Source: Cordylochernes scorpioides
Taxonomy: Eukaryota > Arthropoda > Arachnida > Pseudoscorpiones > Chernetidae
DNA: 64,000 nucleotides
Reading direction: 5' to 3'
Assembly (NCBI GenBank): GCA_030710605.1
Contig: CP092877.1
Span: 76,426,909-76,490,908 of the forward strand
In this document: positions 44,241 through 54,689 of the stretch, one piece after another
Layout of the letters: every line of letters starts with the position of its first letter
Numbering within the stretch: the first letter of the stretch is position 1
Position numbers and translations under genes: made by a program
The notes under the pieces: generated by a model
Databases searched by the model: none
Told to the model about the DNA's origin: nothing
The model's input: the letters and a program-made list of their open reading frames with translations, nothing else

Positions 44241-44455
44241 TTAGTTAATAACTAAATGGAATCCTCTCTTTCTTTTTCCCAGTAAGAGACGCCTACGGAA
44301 GCCAACAGTACATAGACAGATAAAGCACATAGGCTATAGTTATTAACTAATATATGCATTTATTTAAGGCGCCAATTTATAATTGTAACAAATAGTATTT
44401 GAATCAAAACATTCAATCGGGTAAAACACGAGCGTTGCCCGGGTCATTCGGCTAG
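44226..44455 (+). mobile_element. Helitron-like 3' end
   Basis: Contains GGCGCCAATTTATAATTGTA, AATAGTATTTGAATC, a degraded hairpin ACACGAGCGTTGCCCGG, and ends GTCATTCGGCTAG at 44455. Same family as 17989-18640, in opposite orientation. An inverted pair around TTAGTTAATAACTAA (44240-44250 and 44338-44360) is included. Confidence 0.65.
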
Positions 44456-44831
44456 TTGATATATATGGTTAAGCTAATTTTCTTTGTCTTTTTCTGATAT
44501 TCTTCAGCAAGTCTAAATTCCCTCTTATAATCGCCTCAATACTTCTTCTTTATTTCTGGTTCTTTCAGTTCATATTATTCATTTCTATTGTTTTTAATGG
44601 GTATAGATGTAAACGATTCATTCAGACGATATATAACTGGTAAAGTTATTATATATATTTGTTGGGTAAAGTTTTCAACTAGCAATAATCGCGCCTCGGA
44701 AGTTCCTCACTGGCTACGATATCGCCTCTGCGCAAAGCTATATATATTTGTTGATTAATTAATCTTTTCAATTGTGTAAGGTTGTCTTATTTCAAATGTA
44801 TCCTATTACTAATTGGTCTGTTATGTTCCAG

Positions 44832-45506
44832 ATAATGCTAGCGTTGGGTGTTCTCCTAGTGGCACTCGCTGCATCCAGAGTGAATGCAAAAGCAATTCAG
44901 ATATCAGTTAAATCTGCTGATGATGAGAAGAAACTCCTAGCACAGGCATCCTATCACCATGATTCCTATGGAGGAGATGATCATCATGGCTATGGAGGCG
45001 ACCATCATGGTTATGGTGGTGGCATGGGAGGCTACGGAGGTGGTCATGGCAGCTATGGAGGTGGCATGAGTGACCATCACCACAAGGGGTACCACAGCGA
45101 AGACCACAAGCACGACCACAAACATGGCCATAAACATGGTCATGATCATAAGCATGGTCACGATCACGGACACAAGCATGATCATGGTCACAAGCACCAC
45201 GAAGACCACCATCATGGACATCATCACGGCCATAAACACGGTCATGATCATCATCACGATAACAAGCACACTCATCATCATGAGCATCACCATACTCATC
45301 ACCATCATCACAAACATCATCATGGACATGACCACAAGCACGGACATAAGCACGGACATGACCATAAGGAGGATCATAAGCACGACCACAAGCACGGACA
45401 CAAACATGGACATGGCCACGATCACAAACATGGACATGACCATGATCACAAACACGGACATGGTCACGGCCATAGTGGAGGAAGCTACGGTGGTCATCAC
45501 TACTAG
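44832..45506 (+). CDS. Secreted His-rich protein, gene 3 main exon
   Basis: Follows acceptor TCTGTTATGTTCCAG (ending 44831). With exon 1 the protein is 228 residues. Signal peptide (IMLALGVLLVALAASRVNA), then KAIQISVKSADDEKKLLAQA and SYHHDSYGGDDHHGYGGD. A Gly/His segment follows (GGMGGYGGGHGSYGGGMSD), then the His core with HTHHHEHHHTHHHHHKHHHG, and a short GHSGGSYGGHHY tail. The middle block is conserved with genes 1, 2 and 4. It is closer to gene 4 (SDHHHKGYHSEDHKHDHKHG shared). If exon 1 were skipped, the ATG at 44835 could start translation. Likely extracellular metal-binding or structural role (inference). Confidence 0.84.
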   Translation: MMLALGVLLVALAASRVNAKAIQISVKSADDEKKLLAQASYHHDSYGGDDHHGYGGDHHGYGGGMGGYGGGHGSYGGGMSDHHHKGYHSEDHKHDHKHGHKHGHDHKHGHDHGHKHDHGHKHHEDHHHGHHHGHKHGHDHHHDNKHTHHHEHHHTHHHHHKHHHGHDHKHGHKHGHDHKEDHKHDHKHGHKHGHGHDHKHGHDHDHKHGHGHGHSGGSYGGHHY

Positions 45507-45531
45507 ATTCATATCTTCTGTGTGTCTCTGT

Positions 45532-45537
45532 AATAAA
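45532..45537 (+). terminator. Poly(A) signal, gene 3
   Basis: AATAAA 26 nt after the TAG; a second AATAAAATG is near 45552. Confidence 0.7.
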
Positions 45538-45847
45538 GTTTGGGAATGTGAAATAAAATGGGAATTTGTGACAGACTTTGTCTATTTCCTTAATTATACA
45601 GATCAAACACAAAGTATAGCTTCTCGTGCTTAACTCAGATATAGATAAAAATATGTATATTGACTATTATAACTCTTTTTTTTATATAAATATACAAATA
45701 AAAATCATAATTAAAATACAAACATTAGACCTCCAGTGAAAAGTTTGTTTTTAAAATATTTTATTTACAATTCTTTCAAGCTTTCGGGCAAGAAATCCCT
45801 TCTACCGAATAAAATAGTTTACATTAAATCGCAAATAAAATAATATA

Positions 45848-46216
45848 CAGTAGACTTTCCTATAACGCGAGTTTTTACAACGCGATTTCGTACAACGCGG
45901 TGAAAAAATTGCGACAAATTTATTTATACAACGCGAATTTTCGTATAACGCGTTATAAAATAAAATGCGGAAATTTCAATATGGACAACTATACATTACA
46001 TTTAATTTTTATGCACACGCTAAACTGAAGAATCAACGAATATATATATAAACGCCACTCTTCTGTATCATGGTCATGGCCAAGCACTTCCATTTTCTAC
46101 AATACATTTTTACATGATATTTGTCACTAACAATTTACCCTAACAACATTCGCGTTATAAAAGATTTATTTCATACAACACGGAACACATTAATCGCGTT
46201 ATAGGCGAGTTTACTG
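45848..46216. mobile_element. Pogo/Tigger-like MITE, 369 bp
   Basis: Ends CAGTAGACTTTCCTATAACG and CGTTATAGGCGAGTTTACTG, flanked by TA on both sides (45846-45847, 46217-46218). Contains TTACAACGCGATTTCGTACA and TATAACGCG words. Non-coding. AAGCTTTCGGGCAAG and CTTTCTTGCCCAAAAGCTT, hammerhead-like hairpin words, stand on either side (45779, 46240). Confidence 0.82.
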
Positions 46217-46589
46217 TAAAATAATTTCTCCTGTAGAAGGGCTTTCTTGCCCAAAAGCTTAAGAGATTTGTGAATAAAATAATATTTAAAAAAGAAACTT
46301 TTCCCTGGAGACATAATGTTCTTTTTTAATATTGATTCAAGGGATTGTTTTATCGAAATAAAAGTCACTTATATCAAAATATAACGACGATTGAAGAGAA
46401 GTGTCTTATAAGAACTTTATTCGCAAGCTTTCGGAAGCTTTCGAAGAGTTTAATTTAGTCAAAAGTCACTTATCTTGTTAAAATAGAAGTTAAAACTAGA
46501 CACCATCTATTGACCGTGGTCGCAAACTAGCGGCCTCAGGATGGTGACAAAGCCAACAACACATGCTCTGGAAACTTTCGTAAAATATA

Positions 46590-46824
46590 TCATATATATA
46601 TATATGTTATATTAAAATATTGTTTTGTTTAAAAATATATTTCATAGATACAAATATTGTTAAATCGACCGCCAGAGGTCAGGCTTGCCCTATAAAAACT
46701 CGTTGTTGTTGTATCCCGTTGGCCGGCTCAAAACCTTTGTACATTATGTAAATAATATTTTGTTTTCCTTGTTCTACTCGCTTTAAGCCAGGCAGTACTT
46801 TAATCAAATTATATTTTTCATATA
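46590..46824 (+). repeat. Dispersed repeat split by Tc1 insertion
   Basis: Contains CGACCGCCAGAGGTCAGGCT, AAAACTCGTTGTTGTTG, GGCCGGCTCAAAACCTTTGT and CTTTAAGCCAGGCAG. The repeat resumes after the Tc1 element (48334-48480: TTTTAACCACGACTGCATTA, TAATCCTCAACATGATC), matching the order at 63075-63400. The Tc1 therefore inserted into a pre-existing copy. Confidence 0.72.
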
Positions 46825-48333
46825 CACTGGTGTCCAAAAAATAAGAAACCTTTGTTTTTTAATGATATGTTTTAAAATATACAACGCTAAGAGCTAAAAA
46901 GTAATTTAATTAGGTATTTTAAGTCGTAGAATTTATTTATCGCAACCATTCGATTTGGTAAAATTGAAAATATGCAAATTTTTGCTTGTCTTTATAAGTG
47001 TGCTATTTAGCGTGTCGTTTACCACATCTAAGAATTGTCCAATTGTAATTTTATTTAATCCTTAGTTAATTATGAGTTTACGAAAAATTTTACCAGATGA
47101 TTTAAAATGGAGAGCTGTTGGAAGAATGGAGGCAGGGCAATCACAAGTTGAAGTAACAAAATGGCTAAATGTGAATAAATCTGTGGTCAGCAAAATATGG
47201 AAACAGTTCATTGAGACAGGAACCATCAAAAGAAAAGAAGGTTCTGGTAGAAAAATAAAAACAGCTACCTCTGAAGACCGTTATCTGGTCGTAACTTCCA
47301 AGCGCCATAGGGAGATGACAGCTATTCAACTCTCTAATGAACTCTCAAGTGCTACTGGAACGAGAATTTCAAGACAAACTGTTTACCGAAGGCTTCACGA
47401 AGGTGCTCTTTATGCAAGACGACCAATGGTCTGTATCCCTTTAACCTCTGCTCACAGGAGAGCCCGCTTGAATTGGTGCTTTGAACATCACGCCTGGACT
47501 CATGATCAGTGGGCCAATGTTCTCTTCAGTGACGAGTCAAGATTTAGTTTAAACACAGATTCTCGACGAGTTTTCAATTGGAAGAAGCCTGGAACCCGCT
47601 ATCATCCCAGTAACATCAGGGAAATAGACAGTTTTAGAGGGGGCAGTCTCTTAGTCTGGGCTGGCATCAGTTCTAGCAGACGCACACCCCTCCACATTTT
47701 TTCTGGGGGTACTTTAACTGCCCAAAGGTACAGGGACGAGATCCTTGAGCCCTATCGACCTATAGAGCCCTATAGACCTTATAGAGATCAAATTGGTCAC
47801 AATTTAATTTTTATGGACGATAATGCTTGTCCGCATAGGGCTAGGCTAGTCAATGAATATCTCCAGAGTGAGAATATTCGAAGGATGGATTGGCCAGCCA
47901 TATCTCCGGACCTGAATCCAATAGAGCATGTGTGGGATGCACTAGGAAGGCGTATTGGAGCTCGTCACCCTTCTCCCAGATCCCTCGTTGAGCTAAGAAC
48001 TGCTCTATTGGAGGAGTGGGGTTTACTACCCCTGGACCTCCTCCAAAGCCTGGTAAACAGTATGAGGGCTCGCTGTGAGACCTTGATAGCTGTTAGAGGT
48101 GATCATACTCCCTATTGATATCTTATTTCTTTAAGATCGGGAACCTTAGCTTCGGGTATGTTGGTAATAATTTGCATATTTAATAATTTCAAATATTTTT
48201 TTATTATTTTCATATAGCTAGTCAAATTCTCCATAGTTTAAACTATTTGTATACTAAATTTTATAATTGTTAATAAATTAACTTTTTAGAAATTTCAATA
48301 TTGGTTAAGTTTCTTATTTTTTGGACACCAGTG
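46825..48333 (+). mobile_element. Apparently complete Tc1-like transposon
   Basis: 1509 bp between CACTGGTGTCCAAAAAATAA and TTATTTTTTGGACACCAGTG, flanked by TA (46823-46824, 48334-48335). The inverted repeats share about 25 bp. They enclose one intact transposase frame (47072-48118). Intact ends and frame imply recent activity. Confidence 0.93.
47072..48118 (+). CDS. Tc1-type transposase (DD34E)
   Basis: 348 residues, the usual length for Tc1 transposases. The N-terminal paired-like DNA-binding part has two helix-turn-helices (residues about 1-110: DLKWRAVGRMEAGQSQVEV, SRQTVYRRLHEGALYARRP). The catalytic triad is visible: Asp in VLFSDESRFS, Asp in FMDDNACPHRARL, Glu in SPDLNPIEHVWDALGRR, with 34 residues between the last two. 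It cuts and pastes the element at TA sites in the nucleus. Oddity: before the second Asp, ILEPYRPIEPYRPYRDQIG contains a duplicated PYRP-type segment (about 6-7 residues). It comes from a short tandem repeat of CCCTATCGACCTATAGAG-type DNA and may impair folding. Start chosen at the first ATG (ATGAGTTTACG). Confidence 0.93.
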   Translation: MSLRKILPDDLKWRAVGRMEAGQSQVEVTKWLNVNKSVVSKIWKQFIETGTIKRKEGSGRKIKTATSEDRYLVVTSKRHREMTAIQLSNELSSATGTRISRQTVYRRLHEGALYARRPMVCIPLTSAHRRARLNWCFEHHAWTHDQWANVLFSDESRFSLNTDSRRVFNWKKPGTRYHPSNIREIDSFRGGSLLVWAGISSSRRTPLHIFSGGTLTAQRYRDEILEPYRPIEPYRPYRDQIGHNLIFMDDNACPHRARLVNEYLQSENIRRMDWPAISPDLNPIEHVWDALGRRIGARHPSPRSLVELRTALLEEWGLLPLDLLQSLVNSMRARCETLIAVRGDHTPY

Positions 48334-48567
48334 TATATTCGTTAGCTCAATTAAAACAATCTCTGATCAAAACTATTTTTGTTGTTATACTTTCAAGATT
48401 TTAACCACGACTGCATTACCATAATCCTCAACATGATCTAAATTCAAGCAGAAAATCTATTCATTTTTATATAAAATATATATGTATAAAATATTTTGAT
48501 GCCACAACACATAGAATATCGCTTATATTATTTTAGGAATACTTCTCTAGCATCTTCTTAGCCATAT

Positions 48568-48778
48568 ACACCCATGAACAAAACTTAAGGAAGTTGAACC
48601 GCATGTATATCGGGATTCAGACAAAAACTCTGAAAGATATTTGATACATAGTGACCTTTATTAAAGACACACGAGATAACCGAGTATGAACAAATTTTTC
48701 TCTGTCTCGTTAATAAAAAACCATAACTGGGAAAATTAAATACTTTCTATTTCTTCAGGTTTTGTCCATGAGTGTATT
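48568..48778. mobile_element. MITE of the ACTCATGGACAAAACTT family
   Basis: Starts CACCCATGAACAAAACTTAA, ends CAGGTTTTGTCCATGAGTG. Both ends preserved; 211 bp. Confidence 0.78.
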
Positions 48779-48779
48779 A

Positions 48780-49250
48780 CGCCAGTTTATAGAGATGTTC
48801 TAGAATTCCATGAAGAAGGGCGATCAGCTATATGTCCAAATAACTAAAGTTGATCATTTATATTTATTGAAAATAATATTGTTTCATCAATCATTCTTAA
48901 TGCCTCTATATTCTTTTTCAACAAACTCACAACTCGTAAGAGATTTTTACAAAAATATATATATATTTGATCCTGGATGAACTTCTCATTTTTAAAGATG
49001 TTTAGCATGGAGCTTTATATTACGTTTAATAAATACTGTTCATTAACTCTTTTGGGATTCTCAATATCAAATGGAATATAGGATGTAGAACAAGGAAGTT
49101 TGAAGATGATTCACAAAGACTATAGACTTCTTTATTAAATAAATAAATAAATGGAAATAGGTTTGAGGGACATATATTCTGTGATAATCATTTAAATATA
49201 GTACATATATATATTTAGCACTATTGTACTGACCTTTTGATATCAACAGT
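48780..49250. other. AT-rich spacer
   Basis: No gene or recognised repeat between two MITEs. Confidence 0.45.
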
Positions 49251-49252
49251 AT

Positions 49253-49458
49253 ATAAACCTATTGACAAAATCAAATAAGTGGAACCATTTTTTGTCGCCG
49301 GCCATCAGTTTTTTTTTCGATGGATTGAAACGCAGGCAATTTTGTTTACACTTGGTTATATCGTATGTCTTCAATAAAGGTCACTGTAATATTTTTCAGA
49401 GTTATTGTCTGAATCCCGATATACATGCTGAAAGGTATAACATAAGTCAATGAGTGTT
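49253..49458. mobile_element. MITE of the ACTCATGGACAAAACTT family
   Basis: Diverged copy: TTACACTTGGTTATATCG, CAATAAAGGTCACTGTAATA, CTGAATCCCGATATACATGC, ending AGTCAATGAGTG. Confidence 0.68.
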
Positions 49459-49623
49459 TTTATAGAGAGTTAACGCAATGTTGTTTGATATTTCTCAATA
49501 AATATTCGCTTTAAAAATATGAAAATAAGAACACCTGGATAGTATCATAGGAAGAAATGAAAATCCTGATCATACAATATTCTTCTTTTTTCAGGTTACT
49601 TTTGATACCAAGATATACAAATA

Positions 49624-49836
49624 CACTCATGGACAAAACTTGAGAAGGTTGTACCTTTAAGCATGTATATCGGTATTCAGACAATAACTCTGAAAGATAT
49701 TTGATGCACAATAACCTTCATTGAAGAAACACGAGATAATTAAGTGCAATTTAAATTGCCTCTGCTAAAAAAAAAACAGAAAACCGGTGACATCAAAGAT
49801 TATTCACGTCCTTAAGTTTTGTCCATGAGTGTGTAG
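49624..49836. mobile_element. MITE of the ACTCATGGACAAAACTT family
   Basis: Starts CACTCATGGACAAAACTTGA, ends CTTAAGTTTTGTCCATGAGT; both terminal repeats intact. Confidence 0.8.
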
Positions 49837-49839
49837 ATT

Positions 49840-50640
49840 TATTAGAATTTTCCTGAATTTATGATGTTGTTTATTCAATGAGCTTAAAAATGCTATTTTT
49901 CACAGAGAATATATAAAAATAATACTAATAAATAATTTTATATATATTTTTTAAAAAGACAAAAATGTGTATTTTGGTATAAATAATTAATATCATATTG
50001 AAAGTATGTTATATAATATTTATTCGAATATTCTTTTTAAATAAAAATAAAAGAAAAATTATGAATACTCACATAGATCATCAGTAATCACTATATAAGT
50101 CTTATGAGCATTGGTTAATACCTTTATTTTGGCCATTTTAGTCTTAAAATAATAATTAAAATAGTAGTGTTGTTATGTAAATTCCATATATTTAGAAAAT
50201 GCATAGTTATTATTTGTTTTGTAAAATTTCCTATTAACATACTTTACGCAAATTCAAATATTTTGAAATACTAAGTTCATATTTTTTCTCTCAAAAAGCA
50301 TATATCGGTAGTATTCAACATAATTTCTTATTCTCCAATATTTCGACTGAAATAAAACCATCTTTTTCAAGGTCCTTACTTCACACATACATATTATATT
50401 TTAAGCAAATAAATTTAAAATATTCTAGCCTTTTTTTTTCATTTTTTTTTATCAATATGACTCAAACAGAAACTGTATTGACTCATCCATTGATGAGCTC
50501 TACTCTTCCCCGGGGGACACCATCAAAAGTCTCAAGCTTTACAAGCTTTATACCCTAATATGATTGAGTGGAGATAAGAAAGAAGAAGAAGACTCAAACA
50601 GAATATTTCTCTAAATAAAAGTGTACTGCGAAGATACATT
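49840..50640. other. AT-rich spacer
   Basis: No gene recognised. Includes an isolated GATGAGCTCTACTCTTCCCC stretch near 50492 without clear affinity. Confidence 0.45.
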
Positions 50641-50652
50641 TTGGTATATATA

Positions 50653-50862
50653 CACTGATGAACAAAACTTAAAGAAGTTGTACTTTTAGCATGTATATCG
50701 GAACTGAGACAATAACTCTAAGGATATTTGATACACAGCGACTTTTATTGAAGACACACGAGATAACCAAGTGTGAACAAAATTGCCTCTGTCTCCTTTA
50801 AAAAACAGATGGCAGGTGACATCAAATACTTTTCACTTCCTTAAGTTTTATTCTTGAAGATA
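50653..50862. mobile_element. MITE of the ACTCATGGACAAAACTT family
   Basis: Starts CACTGATGAACAAAACTTAA, contains ACGAGATAACCAAGTGTGAA and CCTCTGTCTCCTTT, ends CTTAAGTTTTATTCTTGA. Confidence 0.76.
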
Positions 50863-51205
50863 TATAAGCGACACGTGATCTACAATAATATAGATAAAAC
50901 ACAACTGTAAATACCTTTTATTCTAGAAGTTATATATATATAGTCAAATTTTATAAAAAGAGTCTAACTGGGAACTTATCCAAATATACAATGACTGCGA
51001 AATTTCTGATTAGTGTATATAAAGGACTCATGGGGCACTATAAGCTATAGACAGCCCTAACCAGAAAAACAATTTATTTTTAAAATTATCGAATATCAAA
51101 GGTAAAATATCAACAGATTATTTGTCGCAATATATTGAGTCAAAGTCAAACTTTTTTTATAGATCTTATATATGACTTATACATTTTTATATAGATTGTT
51201 AATAT

Positions 51206-52350
51206 ACATTCATGGAAAAAACTTAAGGACATGTTATTTGAGATATAAGAGAAGGAACTTTCACATTTGACAATATTCGTACCTTTCTGCCTGACAGGGA
51301 AATATTTGAAATTTTTGTTTTTACTTAGAGAAAACATTTAGTAGCAAAGAAAAAGAGAATGTCAGGCTCTGGCGCCAGCTGAGGCAATTTCAGAAAGCAG
51401 ACGATTTTACGAGAGGTGATTGGACTCAGAAGGGCCGGTTTGTTCATACGTCAAATCCCTACAGACATACACTTTGAAAAGTCAACAATGCATCGAAGAT
51501 GGCTGGGACGGGGAAATGTGCAATGATTGAGGGGTGCTGGTGCAGCCAGAGTGACGTCAGGACGCGTGGATAGACGCATCCGCCGGATGGCGTTGGCGGC
51601 TCTATAGTCCACTTCTGTCGCTATTTTATAGGATATGCAGGATACTATTGATTATCCTATATCAACCAGAACTATTATAGGCAGATTAAATCCGGCAACT
51701 TATACTCATGGCGCCCGTTAAGAAGACTGTCATTTACCTAAAAGCATATACACTTCCATTTGCAATTTTGTCAATATAGAGCCAGATGGACAACAGATGG
51801 CACATTGTTGTGTTTTCAGATGAATCTCGCTTTAGTTTTAGCAATACCAGTCACCAAGAGTTTGGAGCCGTTTTGGTGACAGGTCCAATCTGGCCGCATC
51901 TGTGGAACACTTCAACTCACAACAAGGCGGAATTATGATTTGGAGAGCCAACGTTCATGATAGCAGATCACTCTGATTCGTATTGAGAGCACAATGACGG
52001 CTCAACGATACGTGGATGTCGTGCTTGGGTCGGCGACGCTAAACGGCCTTCGAGGGACACCAAATGCCATTTTCTAGCAGGATAACGCCCGACATAACAC
52101 AGCACGCATCAACCAACATGCCCTGAATGAACCTCGATTCTTCCATGGCCACCAGTCTCTTCTGATATCTCACCTACAAAACACCTCTGGGACCTTTTTG
52201 GTCCTGAGATGAACGGTGGCTGATGGTTGACAGGGAATGGGCAACCATCCCTCAGGACACCATCCTCATTGAGTCAGTACCAAGACATGTTGACATCGCC
52301 ACCCGCGGAAGTCCTACAACATATAGAGTGGACAGCGATGTCGTTCAGTG
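51206..52350 (+). pseudogene. Degenerate Tc1-like transposase
   Basis: Begins with CATTCATGGAAAAAACTTAA, matching the MITE family end. An ATG at 51359 opens MSGSGAS, followed by a stop. Fragments then follow in shifting frames: ILREVIGLRRAGLFIRQIPT, STMHRRWLGRGN, TSGRVDRRIRRMALAAL (DNA-binding part), HIVVFSDESRFSFSNTSHQE (first catalytic Asp), and DISPTKHLWDLFGPEM, where the third catalytic Glu is Lys. Multiple stops and frameshifts make it inactive. It is the likely autonomous relative of the local MITEs (inference). The frame 52223-52474 is a remnant. Confidence 0.78.
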
Positions 52351-52479
52351 TATAGGTGTATTCTGTTCTAATAAATATCATTTATTGTTCGTTACTGGTA
52401 CTCTATTTAGGCAAATTTTTCCTATTATTCATCCACTAATTATTTTAGTTACAAATTCATTTATTAAAATTTGAAGAGG

Positions 52480-53220
52480 TTTCAGAACGCAGAATCCCTT
52501 TCTTTAGGCAGAAAACATTTGAGACATGTTATAATAATAAAAAATATTAAATGTAGATTAGAGCTGAAAACTTGGTAAAATTAAAAGTGAAGCTAAATTT
52601 ATAGTACACATATATGCCCTTATTAAGACTACCGGTCTTATACAGATTCACCACAGGAAGGAAGCATAGATGGAACTAAATCTATAGATATAAAATATAA
52701 AATATTTTACTTTTTATATTTATGGTTTATATATTCGCTTTTACTTAGTTTGCAAATTTAATCTTGATTTTAACTAGGTTTTACTTGGTTTCCAATTTTA
52801 GTCTATAGAAAGAATTCATCATTGAAGCTGTGTTAGAGTATTTTAAAAAAATATTCAGATATATGCTTGAAATGTGCTGTGTTCACCTCCAAACTCGTTA
52901 AATGTAAGCAATTTTGAAGTTATCTATTTTTATTATATATGTGTATTTTTTGTATTTTGGAAAAAAATAATTTAATATGTGAGTTATGTGAAGATGAACT
53001 ACAAAATATAGGGTATCCTATTGTATTCTTTAGTGTTCCCCACTTCAGGAGGTAAGACAAATATTATTAACTTCACACATGTCTATCACTGAAACGAATA
53101 AAATAGTTACAGACTTATATTTGAGTCGCTTACCGATGAGAGTTTACCTACTTATTTACCAGTTATACAATTCGATAGAAAAGCTTAGAATATCGTTAGA
53201 TAATAAAAAAAAATTAAAGA
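52480..53220. other. AT-rich spacer
   Basis: No gene recognised. CAGATTCACCACAGGAAGGA near 52645 resembles the 3' flank of gene 1 (17650-17675) in reverse. Confidence 0.4.
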
Positions 53221-53224
53221 TATA

Positions 53225-53366
53225 GTATGTTTAAAAACTATCTCGCATGTGTTTCTTTTTTCAACGAAAAATAAAAGTTTATTTCAAGGAGAAATAACGA
53301 TTATTTCTAACCTTTGGAATGAGGTATGTGAGGTTTGTGATGAGTAATGATAAACGGAAAAATACA
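53225..53366. mobile_element. SINE body fragment
   Basis: Contains TTTATTTCAAGGAGAAATAA, CGATTATTTCTAACC and TAATGATAAACGGAAAAAT. It breaks off before the tRNA-like head found at 43925-43996. Confidence 0.6.
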
Positions 53367-53772
53367 GTATGTTTGTTTCACCTCTCGACTAAGATTGTAC
53401 GAGTATATAGCTGATGTGCATTGTCTTGTGCTGATATTTTTTTATTTTTCTTGAACTCCGAGACTAGTTGTTTAAAGATCTCAATAAATATCTTTTTGTT
53501 GTTGTGGTTGACGGTTTAATAATGTGCTTTATTGATATTTAGGTTGATTACTTATGATGATCCTTATCAGAAAATGTTTGAAAATGGCTGTATTAGTCCG
53601 AAATATACGTGATACAAGCTATGATCATCATGGCGGCTATGGTTTTTCAATTTATTTTATTTATTATCTAACAAGGCGCGATATTGAAGTATTTGCGTCT
53701 CTATTACAGTTAAGACGTGGAGACAAAAGACTAACTGAAACTTAAGATTAAATATTTACAGATTTACATGCA

Positions 53773-54174
53773 TCAAAAAAAGCGACAGAGTTCATAATAT
53801 TTATAAAGGCAAAGTGGTTGATGTAAAAGAGATAAATCATTTAGATCAGGAAACAATCGATGTCTCACTTCTGTAAAGTTCAGGCAGTCATAGATAAGGT
53901 GAAGAGCAGTTTGTTCAGTTTCTCCGCAGGAACAATTTGGGGTTTCTGATAGACCCATTTTATGTAAGAAGTTATGGGAATTTCTATGTGATGTGACAAA
54001 ATGAGTAACTTTAGGATAGAATTGTATAGGAATGCCATTTGGGAAATATTCGAATTGTATAGATTTGCATATTCGCTTGCAATCGAATTCCACTACATAT
54101 CTACATATTTGGAAGCAGTTACCATTTCGCCCTTTTTGAAAGTATACTCCCTGAGTTTGGTTGCTTGCATTCAA
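53773..54174 (-). pseudogene. LINE polymerase C-terminal fragment
   Basis: 133 residues. VTSHRNSHNFLHKMGLSETP then NCSCGETEQTALHLIYDC is the Cys/His region that follows the reverse transcriptase in jockey-type LINEs (C-x-C, then H-x(3)-D-C). Upstream polymerase is absent. A different LINE from the RNase H fragments. It lies shortly upstream of the gene 4 promoter, on the opposite strand. The 145-residue frame at 54208-54645 overlaps that promoter and I do not call it. Confidence 0.75.
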
Positions 54175-54544
54175 CGGTGAGGTTGGACATGTACAGAAAT
54201 AGAGGAATCATCGAGCCATTTTTATTATTATTAAAAAAAAAGAAAACTTCTCTATATGGGATTCAAACATAGATTTTGTTAATCGGAAATTGTCATTTAT
54301 CACCACAACCGTAGCAATTTCCAATTGGCAAACGTTGATGAAAAGATTGATATTTTTTTTTGAAATAGAGGAAGAAAAGGCTTTGGTAAAAAAAGGGAGT
54401 TTCAGAGATAATATCAGTGATATTTTTATTGATATTTGACCAGGTAGTGGAAGGGAAGTCAGGAAAGTGTCTGAGGTTAATCTAGCGTGGAGGAGTTGAT
54501 ATCCGGACATCTCAATGGCTCTGACAACTTCGGCGTGGTTAAGT

Positions 54545-54668
54545 ATCGAGGGCGCCAATTCCCCGCCCACTCTACCGGGACCCTTATCGTCCACATCGGC
54601 CCAGTCCCAGCCGATATAAGCCGAGCTGGGGTCTCTGGGGATCACTCAGGTTCCGGCTTCGAGGCAAG
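54545..54668 (+). promoter_or_regulatory. Gene 4 promoter and non-coding first exon
   Basis: GC-rich islet. The TATA element GATATAAG begins at 54613, 31 nt before initiator A54644 (ATCACTCAGG). The exon is 25 nt (54644-54668), ends GGCAAG and is followed by donor GTGGGTT at 54669. It has no ATG: where genes 1-3 have ACCATGG or GCCATGG, it reads TTCGAGGC. Gene 4 therefore uses the ATG at the start of exon 2. Confidence 0.7.
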
Positions 54669-54689
54669 GTGGGTTTCCTTCGTCTCTCC

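Noticed and set aside
43901..44244. Proline-rich frames across the poly-C tract
   Set aside because: Homopolymer translation; start lies in a tRNA-derived SINE.
47072..48118. Considered as a domesticated host gene
   Set aside because: Terminal inverted repeats and TA duplications immediately flank it, so it is an ordinary transposon.
54208..54645. 145-residue minus-strand protein
   Set aside because: Overlaps the gene 4 promoter, lacks a recognisable domain and ends in AT-rich low complexity.
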